A stretch of DNA of 38,537 nucleotides from Rhodocollybia butyracea (lineage: Eukaryota; Basidiomycota; Agaricomycetes; Agaricales; Omphalotaceae): the NCBI GenBank assembly GCA_015501585.1, contig JADNRY010000560.1, positions 1 through 38,537 on the forward strand, read 5' to 3'. The position numbers and the translations under genes were made by a program. Of this stretch, positions 10,770 through 20,215 are shown piece by piece. Under the pieces are notes generated by a model. That model saw only the letters and a program-made list of their open reading frames with translations. It was not told where the DNA came from and did not search any database. How positions within the stretch are numbered: the first letter of the stretch is position 1; each line of letters begins with the position of its first letter.

Positions 10770-12515
10770 TCAAGTTGTGTGTAGTTTAAAAGTCATAGTA
10801 TGTCTCAAGGTATCATTGACATCAAGTGCAGAATGTAGCATAGAAATTACAAACACTTTTAAAATACATATTCCTCGCCTTTCCTCACCACAATCATCAT
10901 TCCAGCTTTTTTCAAACGGTAAAAGAGGCTGGTACGCCTCTCTGTCCACCTTCATCTCCGCAGGTAGAAACAGCTCTACCGATCTCAAGCACGATATCCC
11001 AAACGCCTCGGCCATAGCAGGATTCGGAATCCAGCGGGACGATATCATGTCTACGAAGACATCCGCATCAAACTTGTTGTACCTGACGGTCAGCGTCAAG
11101 GCACGAAGCGACTTTGCGATGGGAAGCGGGGAGGTTTGGATGGAGCTCCGTTTCGAGCTGTGGAGGCTTTCGATGAACCCTTTTGTGATGGCTGGTTTGA
11201 CGGGGATGTGGGAATAAGGATCAACGATATGAAGGGCTTCGAGGGTGACGCATTGCTTTAAGATGACTACTAGTTCCCTGTCAGTCACGGCTACGTTTTT
11301 AAGCGAGAGGACTTGTAAAGCGCAGCTCGAACGAGTGAAGAAGGAGTGTATGGCATGGAACGGCATGAGTTCTTCCTGATCCTCAAGTTGTTCGAGTGAT
11401 AGGTTTGTCAAGCGAGGTGTTGTAAGGGAATTAAGGACAGATGCGAGGAAGCTATCCTCGGCATTCTCTTCCCTTGTCATTCTGAGTGTTATAGAGAGAG
11501 TGTGAAGCTTTGGTAGAGTCCTGGGAGGGGTAGTCCCTATATCTTCATTCTGGTCTTTCGTATTGCAGTTGACAACAGACAGGCAAGAGAGATTCGGAAA
11601 GTTATCAAGCATTTCATAGAGATTGCCGATATTAAGGTCATACTCCAAGTCGCTCAACGCCGCCAGCCGCGCGGGCAACGGAGAAGGCAAACCCTCTCTC
11701 CAGTGAAAGTGCATTCCTGGCACATGGAGCACACGGAGCATAGGAACTTTCCCAAGCATCCTGAAGACCGAGTAACCCTCAGAGTCATAGATGAATGTGT
11801 TTAGCATGGGAAGGTCAAGGGGATGAAATGCAGGGTACATTCCAAGTGGGATTACAGAGGAGAAAAAAGAGACATACTTCCACCGTGAAGAATGTTGCAC
11901 AATTTCTTTGAAAACCGGATGATCGACATATTCATCATTATCATAGCGCCAAGGGATACCGAGGAACGATAATCCAAGTGGATGAGATTTCGAACGTTGA
12001 AGATAGAGAGTGACGAGGGTCGTGGTCCGCCCACCAGTTATGTCTACTCCATTCAAATCCTCCTCGTCGGAAAGTTGTACTTTTATATTTGACCACAGCT
12101 CGGGACATGCAAGAGTCAACTGTCGCCATCGCAGGCAAACAGACCCAAGTATAACAGCCGAGCCACCTTGACCGCCCGTCAAGTCATTCGTGATGCAAGC
12201 ATAGCTGAAAAATCGAGCCAAAAGCTCGTTAGGGAGCTTGCGGAGGGGAGAAAATAGCGAGCGGAGGTTTTCTGCGTGAGTTCTCAGCCGCTCGCGTCTG
12301 TTTCGTACGTCCGTCATGCGGATCTGGAGCTGATGTATCTCGGATTCGTAATCATCGATATCTTTCTCTACAGACAACAGAAGCGCCGAAGTATTGGAGA
12401 GGATGTTTTCTGGAAGAATGTTTGTGGACCGTAAATGTTTGTATACGTCGTTTGTAATGCTGACTCGTGGTTTGAACACGGTGGAGTGACACAGCGAACA
12501 GCTTTCGAGGACCAT
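10770..12515 (-). CDS. F-box-like/LRR protein, copy D (shifted C-terminus)
   Basis: Start chosen at 12515 (MVLESCSLCHS), matching the other copies. The open frame continues upstream to 12773, but that part lies in the 5' leader and crosses the conserved leader intron (12582-12529). Domains in order: CxxCH (about 6-10), coiled coil (about 42-86), F-box-like (about 88-143, RKLPNELLARFFSYACI to CPELWSN), then leucine-rich segments. The frame stays open to LLPFEK near residue 535. There a T6 run on the plus strand (10912-10907) has one base too many. The tail becomes about 45 unrelated residues ending at 10770 instead of AGMMIVV...GEEYVF with a stop at 10859. It is closest to copy F. It could be functional with an altered tail, or intact if the run is really five. 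Confidence 0.75.
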   Translation of the reverse strand: MVLESCSLCHSTVFKPRVSITNDVYKHLRSTNILPENILSNTSALLLSVEKDIDDYESEIHQLQIRMTDVRNRRERLRTHAENLRSLFSPLRKLPNELLARFFSYACITNDLTGGQGGSAVILGSVCLRWRQLTLACPELWSNIKVQLSDEEDLNGVDITGGRTTTLVTLYLQRSKSHPLGLSFLGIPWRYDNDEYVDHPVFKEIVQHSSRWKYVSFFSSVIPLGMYPAFHPLDLPMLNTFIYDSEGYSVFRMLGKVPMLRVLHVPGMHFHWREGLPSPLPARLAALSDLEYDLNIGNLYEMLDNFPNLSCLSVVNCNTKDQNEDIGTTPPRTLPKLHTLSITLRMTREENAEDSFLASVLNSLTTPRLTNLSLEQLEDQEELMPFHAIHSFFTRSSCALQVLSLKNVAVTDRELVVILKQCVTLEALHIVDPYSHIPVKPAITKGFIESLHSSKRSSIQTSPLPIAKSLRALTLTVRYNKFDADVFVDMISSRWIPNPAMAEAFGISCLRSVELFLPAEMKVDREAYQPLLPFEKSWNDDCGEERRGICILKVFVISMLHSALDVNDTLRHTMTFKLHTT

Positions 12516-12902
12516 GAGAGTTCTTGACCTGTATAGAACGAAATTTATTGACAATCTACGCGCAAAGATTGTTGACGCATACCTGCTAGATTCTTTTTCA
12601 GGCTGTTGTCGTCGTTGTGGTACTTGAATAAAAGCGTTATCGTTATGTTTATTAGATAAGACCCTGGTAAGGGTAACGGCCCTGGCTGGTCCGACTGAAT
12701 CCGATACATTCAAGTCCAACTCATGTTCCAACTCGTCCAGTAAGTACAGTAAAATTTCAAGCGCACCGTACATGATGGAGAGAGTATCAAGGGAATAGTC
12801 AAGTCGTGCGATAGTACGTCATTTTAGAGCCACGGGCGCAAGGTATGGTTCAAAGTACTAATAACTGTTGTATGTACGATAAGCGTCGAGATAGAAGCGC
12901 TT

Positions 12903-14558
12903 TCAGAACACATATCCCTCGGCATTCTCTTGCTTTACTACGATCATCATCCCGGCCTTTTCGAACGGCAAAAGAGGCCGGTAGGCGTTCTTGTTCATGG
13001 CCATCTTTGGAGGTAGAAACAGCTCGACTGATCTCAAGCACGATATTCCGATAGTCTTCGCCATATCAGGATTAGGAATCCACCGAGATGATATCATGCC
13101 TACGAAGACGGCTGTATCAAAGTCAGAGGATCCGACAGTCAGGGACAAGGAACGAAGAGATTTTACGATGGGAGGCAGAGACGTCTGGATTGAACTTCGT
13201 TTCGAACTGTGGAGGCTTTCAATGAAAGCTTTCGTGATGACTGATGGCGTTCTACCACGGAGACATTTATCAACAATGTGAAGGGCTTCGAGAGTGGCAC
13301 ATTGCTTCAAGATCGTCACTAATTCACTGTCAGTCATGGCTATGTTTTCGAGAGTAAGAATCCGTAATGAGCAGCTCGAACGAACGAGGAATGACTGTAT
13401 GGCGTAGAACGGCACGATATGTTTTGGATTGTAAAATTGCTGGATGACTAGGTTTGTCAAGTTGGGTGCCGTAAGGGATGAAAGAACAGATGGGAGCCAG
13501 CTAGCTTCAGTATTCTCCTCCGTTGACGTCCATAATAAAGAGAGAAAGTATAGCTCTGACAGAAGTCGAGGAGGGCGAGCCACTAAAGTTGCATCTGGTC
13601 CCCCCGGATTTACAGAAAGTCGATGGATATCGGGACAATTGTCAAGAATTTCGTAAAAATTGTCGAGATTACCGCCATAACTGAAGTCGCGCAACGTCGT
13701 CCTTGCTGAAGGCAGGGGAAAGCCTGAGTTTCGGTCCCAATGGCAATCCATTTCCGATGCACGGAAAGCATGGAGCATAGGAGTGTTTTTGAACATTTCA
13801 AGTGAACACTGATAGAGAAGACCGTGTGGGTGTGATGATGAAAGATCCAAAGTGTCCAATATAGGGAGGTCGAGTGAATCGAACGCAGGGTAAATTTGGG
13901 GAGAGAGATCAGATTCAGTATAAAACGAGACATGCTTCCAACGGAACGATTGTTGTGCCAGTGGTTTGAAAATGGGGTTATTAGAGCCATCATTGCGTCC
14001 AGGACCGCCGGTAAAACTTAATCTAAGTGGATGATGTCTTGAACGATCAAGACAGAGGCTGACAAAGGCCGCGCGCCGCCTATGGTCGAAGTTTTCCTCG
14101 GAGTATTCCTCGTCGAAAAGGGGAATCGCCATATTCGACCACAGTTCGGGACATCCAATCGTAAGCTGGCGCCATCGCAGGCAAACAGAGCCAAGTATCA
14201 AAGCAGAGGGACATCTGTCCATCAAGTCGTTTTCGATGCAGACATAACCAAAAACGCGCGTCAAAAGTTCATTAGGGAGTCTGCGAATGGGTGAAAGTAG
14301 TGATTGGAGATTCTCCTCGTGGGTTCTCAGAGACTCGCGTCTCGTCTGGATATCTGCAATGTGAATCTGGAGGCGATAAATCTCGGATTCGTAATCATCG
14401 AGATCTTTCTGTACAGATGAGAGGAGAGCCGGTATATCAGAGATGATGTTTTCTGGAAGAGTGTTTGTAGACCGCAGGTGTTCGTACACGTCGTTTGTAA
14501 CACTGACTCGCGGTTTGAACACGGTCGAGTGACATAGCGAACAGTTTTCGAAGGCCAT
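12903..14558 (-). CDS. F-box-like/LRR protein, copy E (only intact copy)
   Basis: Single coding exon of 551 residues and the reference for the array. Residues 6-10 are CSLCH, of unknown role and kept in all copies. Residues 42-86 form a heptad-rich coiled coil. Residues 88-143 are an F-box-like domain (SPIRRLPNELLTRVF, then LGSVCLRWRQL and CPELWSNM). Residues of about 160-480 hold irregular leucine-rich strands such as LDLPILDTLDLSSS and LHIVD. The C-terminus is LLPFEKAGMMIVVKQENAEGYVF-like. F-box proteins dock substrates onto Skp1-Cullin-F-box ubiquitin ligases through the F-box, with the leucine-rich part binding the target; the substrate here is unknown. A 58-nt leader intron (14630-14573) ends 14 nt before the ATG. 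There are no frameshifts and the length equals that inferred for D. Confidence 0.88.
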   Translation of the reverse strand: MAFENCSLCHSTVFKPRVSVTNDVYEHLRSTNTLPENIISDIPALLSSVQKDLDDYESEIYRLQIHIADIQTRRESLRTHEENLQSLLSPIRRLPNELLTRVFGYVCIENDLMDRCPSALILGSVCLRWRQLTIGCPELWSNMAIPLFDEEYSEENFDHRRRAAFVSLCLDRSRHHPLRLSFTGGPGRNDGSNNPIFKPLAQQSFRWKHVSFYTESDLSPQIYPAFDSLDLPILDTLDLSSSHPHGLLYQCSLEMFKNTPMLHAFRASEMDCHWDRNSGFPLPSARTTLRDFSYGGNLDNFYEILDNCPDIHRLSVNPGGPDATLVARPPRLLSELYFLSLLWTSTEENTEASWLPSVLSSLTAPNLTNLVIQQFYNPKHIVPFYAIQSFLVRSSCSLRILTLENIAMTDSELVTILKQCATLEALHIVDKCLRGRTPSVITKAFIESLHSSKRSSIQTSLPPIVKSLRSLSLTVGSSDFDTAVFVGMISSRWIPNPDMAKTIGISCLRSVELFLPPKMAMNKNAYRPLLPFEKAGMMIVVKQENAEGYVF

Positions 14559-14572
14559 GGGAGTTTTTAAAA

Positions 14573-14630
14573 CTGCGTGTAATGAAGCTTTTTGACGATC
14601 TGCTCAAGGATAAAAGATATTGACGCGTAC
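14573..14630 (-). other. Leader (5' UTR) intron of copy E, conserved in A-F
   Basis: The donor reads GTACGCG at 14630 downward and the acceptor ends ACACGCAG at 14573, 14 nt before the ATG. Matching introns are A 6172-6114, B 8161-8105, C 10394-10333, D 12582-12529 and F 16946-16889, all 54-62 nt. The donor GTACGCGTCAA core is nearly invariant while the intron interior varies, as expected of a used intron. Splicing is inferred from conservation; no transcript data were available. Confidence 0.7.
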
Positions 14631-14656
14631 CTGTTAGATTTGCTTCGAGCTCAGGC

Positions 14657-14679
14657 TGTTGTTGTTGTCGTCGTCGTGG
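14657..14679 (-). repeat. AAC/GAC trinucleotide tract in the leader of copy E
   Basis: On the transcribed strand a CCACGACGACGACAAC-type tract lies about 30 nt before the leader-intron donor. Equivalent tracts lie upstream of the other copies: A about 6190-6210, B 8189-8214, C about 10428-10445, D about 12602-12620, and a shorter GC-rich form in F about 16980-16990. Repeat number and unit (AAC versus GAC) differ between copies. Confidence 0.65.
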
Positions 14680-15223
14680 TTCTTCAGTAAAAAGCGTTAT
14701 CGCTCTCTATTAGGTAAGATCCTTGAAGGGGCCGAGCCGGTCCGAATGATCAGACGAACTACCAGGCTTCGATGGACAGAAATGTAGATACACTTTATCT
14801 AGGGCCGCTCCAGGCAAATTCCGAGTAGGTGGGTCTTCTAAGTAATCAGCTTCGGGCTATGGCAGATCAACGTTGAGTTAGTACGATACCAGCAAAGCCA
14901 CGTTTGGCCTCAGGCCTGGGTGAAGCTGAACAACTCATTTATTTAAGATAGCTATCGATACTATGACCTTGACATCCTCAAAAAGAAAACACACCCGGGA
15001 CACCATTTAAATAAATAGTGCACCGCCAAGTTCCAAGGCTTGCGAGTCAACGCGGGTAAAATTTTCACAGCCGCCTGTAGCTGTAGTAGTAGAACGGAGA
15101 GACAGTAGTAGAGCATCAACTGGGCAGTCAAGTAATGAGCAGCTGAAGAGCCATAAGTCATAGTATATCTCAAGGTATCATTGACATTAGGTGCAGAACA
15201 TAGCATAAAAATTACAAACACTT

Positions 15224-16874
15224 TTAAAATACATATTCCTCGCCTTTCTTCACCACAATCATCATCCCAGCCTTTTCAAACGGCAAAAGAGGCTGGTACG
15301 CCTCTCTGTCCACCTTCGTCTCCTCATGCAGAAACAGCTCCACCGATCTCAAGCACGATATCCCAAACGCCTCGGCCATAGCAGGATTCGGGATCCAGCG
15401 GGACGATATCATGTCTACGAAGGCATCCGCCTCAAACTCGATCATGTATTGGACGTCCAGCGTCAAGGAACGAAGCGACTTTGCGATGGGAAGCGGGGAT
15501 GTTTGTATGGCGCTCCGTTTTGAGCTGTGGAGGCTTTCGATGAACGCTTTTGTGATGGCTGGATTGGGGGGAAAAGGGTCGACGATGTGGAGAGCTTCGA
15601 GGGCGACACAGTGTTTCAGGATGGCTACTAGTTCCCTGTCGGTCACAGCTACGTTTTTTGAGAGAGAGGGCTTGTAAGGAGCAGCTGGAACGGGTGAGGA
15701 AGGAGTGTATGGCATGGAACGGTGTGAGTTCTTCCTGTTCCTCGATTTGCTCGAGCGATAGGCTTGTCAGGTGAGGTGTGGTAAGGGAAGTAAGGACAGA
15801 TGTGAGGAAGTTATCCTCGTCGTTCTCCCCTATTATCGTGGAGAATCTTAATGAGAGAGTGTGAAGCTTCGGTAGAATCCTGGGAGGAGTAGCGCGTATA
15901 TCTTCATTCTCGTCTTTCGTATTATAGTTGACAACAGAAAGGCGAGAGAGATTCGGACAGTTATCGAGCATTTCATAGAAATTGCCGATATTGAGGGCAT
16001 ACTCCACGTCGCTCAACGTTGTCTGCCGCGCGGGCAACAGAGAACCCAAGCCTTCTTTCCAGTAAAAGCGCATTCCTGACGCGTGGAAGGCACGAAGCAT
16101 AGGAACTTTCTCAAGCATCTCGAGCGAACAGTCCGAGTCTCCCTCAGAGTCATACGTCAGTGTGTCCAGCATCGGAAGGTCGAGGGGATAAAATGCAGGG
16201 TACAGCCCGAGTGAGATCATAGGGGCAGAAAACGAGACATCCTTCCACCGTGAAGAATGCTGCGCAATTTCTTTATAAACCGCATGATCAACGTATTCGT
16301 CGTTATCGTAGCGCCAAGGGATACCGAGGAATGATAGTCCAAGTGGATGAGTTTTCGAGCGCTGGAGATAGAGGGCGACGAGGGCAGTGGTCCGCCCACC
16401 GGCTCCATCATCCAAATCCCCGTCGTCGGGAAGTTGTACTTTTATGTTCGCCCACAGCTCGGGACACGCAAGAGTCAACTGGCGCCATCGCAGGCAGACA
16501 GACCCAAGCGTAACAGCCGAGCCACCTTGGCCGTACATCAAGTCATTTTCTATGCACACGTAGCTGAAAACTCGGACCAGAAGCTCATTAGGGAGCTTGC
16601 GGATGGGAGAAAACAGCGAGCGGAGGTTTTCTGCGTGAGTTTTCAGCCTCTCGCGTCTGTTTCGTACGTTGGTCATGCGGATCTGGAGCCGATGCATCTC
16701 GGATTCGTAGCCATCGAGGTCTTTTTCCACGGATTGTATGAGCGCTGAGGCGTCTGAGAGGAGGTTTTCTGGGAGAGCGTGTGCGCAGCGCAGGTGTTCG
16801 TACACTCTGTTTGTGATGTTTACTTGCGGTTTGAACGCGATGGAGTGACAGTGCGAGCAGCTTTCGAAGGACAT
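15224..16874 (-). pseudogene. F-box-like/LRR protein, copy F (one frameshift)
   Basis: First unit in the direction of transcription. It starts MSFESCSHCHS at 16874 with a leader intron at 16946-16889. The frame is open through the coiled coil, the F-box-like domain (RKLPNELLVRVFSYVCIEN; CPELWANIKVQL) and most leucine-rich segments. It shifts at an A6 run on the coding strand (15659-15654), the same alignment column as one frameshift in copy B. Read as is, the 480-residue product loses its last 150 family residues and gains about 80 unrelated ones. The correct frame resumes at NVAVTDRELVAILK and ends GEEYVF at 15224. Total length fits 549 residues plus one base. Closest relative is copy D. It may be a pseudogene, a truncated protein, or an assembly artefact. 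Confidence 0.77.
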
Positions 16875-16946
16875 GAGTTGTTCTTGACCTGTGAGGGATG
16901 TAGCTTGTTGAACGTGTACTAAATATTAGGAATTATTCACGCGTAC

Positions 16947-17600
16947 CTGGTGGTGTTGACTTTGATGTCGAGATAGAGCTGTCGCCGTCGCGTTAAAAGA
17001 AAAAGGAAAAGGGGTATTTTTCGTGATTAGGTCATCTCCCTTGTACGAACCTTCGTGCGAAAATCGTCAACTAGTTCATCAGCGATATCGATGACCTGCA
17101 GGATCTGCAGGGAAACGAAAACTAAGAAAGAGTCAATCAAGGGTTCAACCAAGAGTATTTCATTCGTAAATCACAGTCGTACGGTGCAAGGTACGGTGTG
17201 CGCTTGTTGCTCATCACCTCTTATCAACGTCGGTTTAGTCCATCTTCAACTTGGATAATTCAAACGGTTGCATGCATTTACACTTTATACACATAACACA
17301 CACATGTAGATATGTATCCTCGAAAAGAAAAACCCACAGCCATTACCCCCAAAGCATCGATATGATAAAAGTTTCAAGGCGCACCGTAAAGAACTCTCTG
17401 CATGATATAAATATAATGTAAATAATTTAATTCGTCGAGTAGCGAGCGGAAGGGGCGGAAGGAACCGCGTAGGGACCTGTAGAATGGGAAGATTGCATCA
17501 GTATGGCGCAAGGGAATAATCGAAAATGGTAACTCACCGAAAATTGGAAAATGGCTACCACGTCTATACACCAGAAAAAAACTGAGGAGCTCGAATAGGG
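16947..17600. other. Spacer after the F-box array, with decayed array sequence
   Basis: Contains the putative upstream leader of copy F (about 16947-17000). Around 17280-17400, a TATCCTCGAAAAG...TTTCAAGGCGCACCGTAA segment resembles the intergenic spacers inside the array (for example 10610-10740). This suggests an older array unit once extended here. No open frame with family similarity was found. Confidence 0.5.
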
Positions 17601-18578
17601 CTAACACGATGGAACTTCCGAGTTACATCCACTTGTACATGTTGGGCACATGCACTCCTCCGCCAAGACGAGACTAATTTTCTCATCCTGGTGAGATTGT
17701 GCCTCGAGAACACCGGGGGCTCTAGTAGGGCTCGAAGAAGGGCGTTGGAAATATATGCACACGCTCGTGTACCTCGAGACACCGTCCAATGAGGCAACAT
17801 GGGTTAAATTAGAAACATGGTGGGCAGGAATGGGAGCCTTCTCCGAGTCCAAGTCTGAATTCGAATGGAGTGGTGGTCGAGTCGAAGAGAAAAAGCGGTA
17901 ATAGAGGGGGATCATAGAGTATACCAGTAACATGGCAGAGACTTCGATAGCAGCCACCTCGAATGAACGGCTGGCCATGGTAGTGAAGCGGGAAATAACA
18001 CCGGGAAGAGCTCGTTCGAGGAATTCAGAGATGCTGATACAGGAGGTTCTAGTGGAAGTGGATGAAGGCTCCCGCAATCGATTGTAGAGGCTATCATTGA
18101 CGATGATAATCGCCAAAAGAAAGACTACGTAGCAAGCCTGCAAAAAGGGGTACCTGGCTTGCCGCAGTGGCTTCAGATCATTTAACCTCTGCAGCCCTTC
18201 CAGATCACTTGAGTCGTTCTGGGACCCTTTGGATCGAAAAAGAGTCCATTGCTTGAACACGGATCTAAGAACCGCTATGAAAACCCCGTACCATGCGAAC
18301 ACCCATGCGCCAAATGCCAGTGCGGCGGCCTGAACTCGCGTGTGCCACTCGATAGTCTCCAATGCCTGTGCAGCAAGTTCCAGCTGTCGTCTCGAAGCGT
18401 TTGGGGCAACAAATAGAACGAAAATCCGAGGGAACGAGAGCACGGTTTCCGAAATGACAACGAGAGATATTATGAGAGACAGAACGACGAGAAAGAGGCT
18501 GAGGCAGACGCTGAATGTCGAAGATTCGGGTTCAGGCCTGGAGAGTTTCTCGTGTGCCGGACGACTGGAAGAGTCCAT
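17601..18578 (-). CDS. Multi-pass membrane protein, unknown family
   Basis: Uninterrupted frame of 325 residues starting MDSSSRPAHEK. Four hydrophobic segments likely cross the membrane: about 22-44 (VCLSLFLVVLSLIISLVV), 84-104 (AAALAFGAWVFAWYGVFIAV), 145-163 (FLQACYVVFLLAIIIV) and 207-229 (VAAIEVSAMLLVYSMIPLYY). A shorter hydrophobic patch lies at 50-58. The last hundred residues are polar and Ser/Pro-rich, and end in a cysteine cluster with Cys at 309, 311, 314, 318 and 325. Without a cleavable signal sequence it is probably a plasma- or endomembrane protein. I do not recognise the family. Composition and the lack of internal stops support a real gene. It is transcribed in the same direction as the F-box array but shares no sequence with it. 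A small C-terminal intron cannot be excluded. Confidence 0.72.
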   Translation of the reverse strand: MDSSSRPAHEKLSRPEPESSTFSVCLSLFLVVLSLIISLVVISETVLSFPRIFVLFVAPNASRRQLELAAQALETIEWHTRVQAAALAFGAWVFAWYGVFIAVLRSVFKQWTLFRSKGSQNDSSDLEGLQRLNDLKPLRQARYPFLQACYVVFLLAIIIVNDSLYNRLREPSSTSTRTSCISISEFLERALPGVISRFTTMASRSFEVAAIEVSAMLLVYSMIPLYYRFFSSTRPPLHSNSDLDSEKAPIPAHHVSNLTHVASLDGVSRYTSVCIYFQRPSSSPTRAPGVLEAQSHQDEKISLVLAEECMCPTCTSGCNSEVPSC

Positions 18579-20069
18579 GGCAGCTTAGAGGGAAAGCTAC
18601 CATGCGAACGGGAGATACCTATATGGAAAGATTTGACACGCCAAGGAAATAATAGTTCCGAGAGCGAACTAATTTTGATCACATGTTCCCGGAGTTATGC
18701 ACTGCTCGGTCGGGGCCCGACGCCGCCATATAACCACTAGATCCGCAAATGAACAATTTTGCTCCACAAATCCAATGATATTCCAAGTAGTCGCTTCATC
18801 CTCCCTGCTCAGTGCCTAACCTGCTCTCCAGCCCAGCTCGTTTTGCGTCTGTATTCCGACACTACAATTCAAGGTCTAGGCCTCGAGAGTGTTCGCATTT
18901 TCTGTGCTTCAGTGCAGAAAGAGAGACGCGAGGTTTAGAGATGCTCAATTCTCATTTCATCTCGTCCCCTCGTTTCACAACGGCCCTAAGAAATTTGATA
19001 CGCCCCATTTGGAAGAATTGAGCGCAATTATCCAAAACACGCATCTCAATCACCTCTCAGAATTTGCTCAGTTTCCTCTGTGGTCCTTTTTAGTTTTTCA
19101 GATCCATTCCTTGCTCAACAGTACTACCTTAAAACAAGCACTTCACGATTTCCACTACATGATTTATTTCTCTGGAAGGAAATCGAATTTACGGGGCACA
19201 ATAGTGGTATTGCAGATTCTTTGATCATCCACGAGGCCAACGAATTTTTGGTGTCCACATTCTTTTTCCTAAAACGAAAGATTTTCGAAGCGGTTTTTTG
19301 GGGTGTTCATCAGGGATCCTTCTTCACCATCAATGGTGAGCGTTTTACATGTCTTGGCGCAGATCTCCCTGGTTAACCTGAAACGCTGGGTTATTCGCAC
19401 ACAGGGCCACGCATCCTCGAGGAGTAAGAGGGAGGTAAGAGGGGGTAAGTAGAGGAAAGGATTACATCGTTGTACCCGGATTACACAGTGGCAAAACTTC
19501 AGTCAAGAAACCAGGTGGGGTTGGGTCGGAAAACTTCCTGTTCTGGCAAGAAAAAGTCTACAAGAGGTAAGTAGAAATTCAGGCTCGATACTTATTACGG
19601 CTGAAATCACCGCTACGCTGATGAGGCAGTTCTGTCAAATCAGTAAAACATGGAGTCGCTCCGCACGGCAATTTTCCAACGGCTTCTGAGAGCAGTTCCT
19701 ATTCCCTTCGGCGTTACATGGACCAAGCCATGTAAGTAGTAGAAAATCCTTCGCTCAGGCTCTTTCCTTCCAAGCTCGGTAGCAAGTTTAGTAGTCACCT
19801 CATCTCACCTTTTAATACCCTTATCACAATCTAGATTTCCCATGGCACTCTGGCAACGCGAGTCTGACAGAAACTCGGGCTTCCAAGTCTCCCCAGTAGT
19901 AGCCAGTGAGGGAGATTAGCTCGAAAGTAGCTACAAAAATTAGCTATCTCATAAAATGGTGCGATATCCTTGTCATCTGATGTACTCCTTGTAATCGATT
20001 AATCATAGGAGGTTCCCTTAAGATCAAAGAACCCGGAAAGGCTATCAGCTAGCATGGAGCCAAGGATAC
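18579..20069. other. Non-coding spacer (1.5 kb)
   Basis: This spacer separates the minus-strand membrane gene from the plus-strand secreted gene. Open frames up to about 110 codons at 18889-19376 (+) overlap in several frames and look like chance. A TATATAA-type site near 18727 could serve the membrane gene, but its placement is uncertain. No repeat shared with the arrays was seen. Confidence 0.4.
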
Positions 20070-20077
20070 ATATATAA
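20070..20077 (+). promoter_or_regulatory. TATA-like box upstream of the small secreted gene
   Basis: Reads ATATATAA, about 140 bp before the ATG at 20216. It is plausible for a gene with a leader of around 100 nt, but no other promoter feature was used. Confidence 0.35.
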
Positions 20078-20215
20078 GCAGACAGTTCGATATGAAGTAC
20101 TTTCCTCGCTTGCTGGTCAAGCTCAGAACCTGTCTTACCCGTCAAAACAGTAAGAACCCGTTTTCCTTCCACCAATAGCAGTTAGTAATAACCTCTTCCA
20201 TACTAAGCTCTTCTG

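Noticed and set aside
12516..12773. N-terminal extension of copy D
   Set aside because: The frame is open upstream of 12515 but crosses the conserved leader intron and repeat tract, and no other copy supports coding there.
6875..15659. Programmed -1 ribosomal frameshifting at A-AAA-AAC-like runs in copies B and F
   Set aside because: The run resembles a known -1 slippery heptamer, but the downstream frame is reached only by skipping one base (+1), so -1 slippage would not restore the protein.
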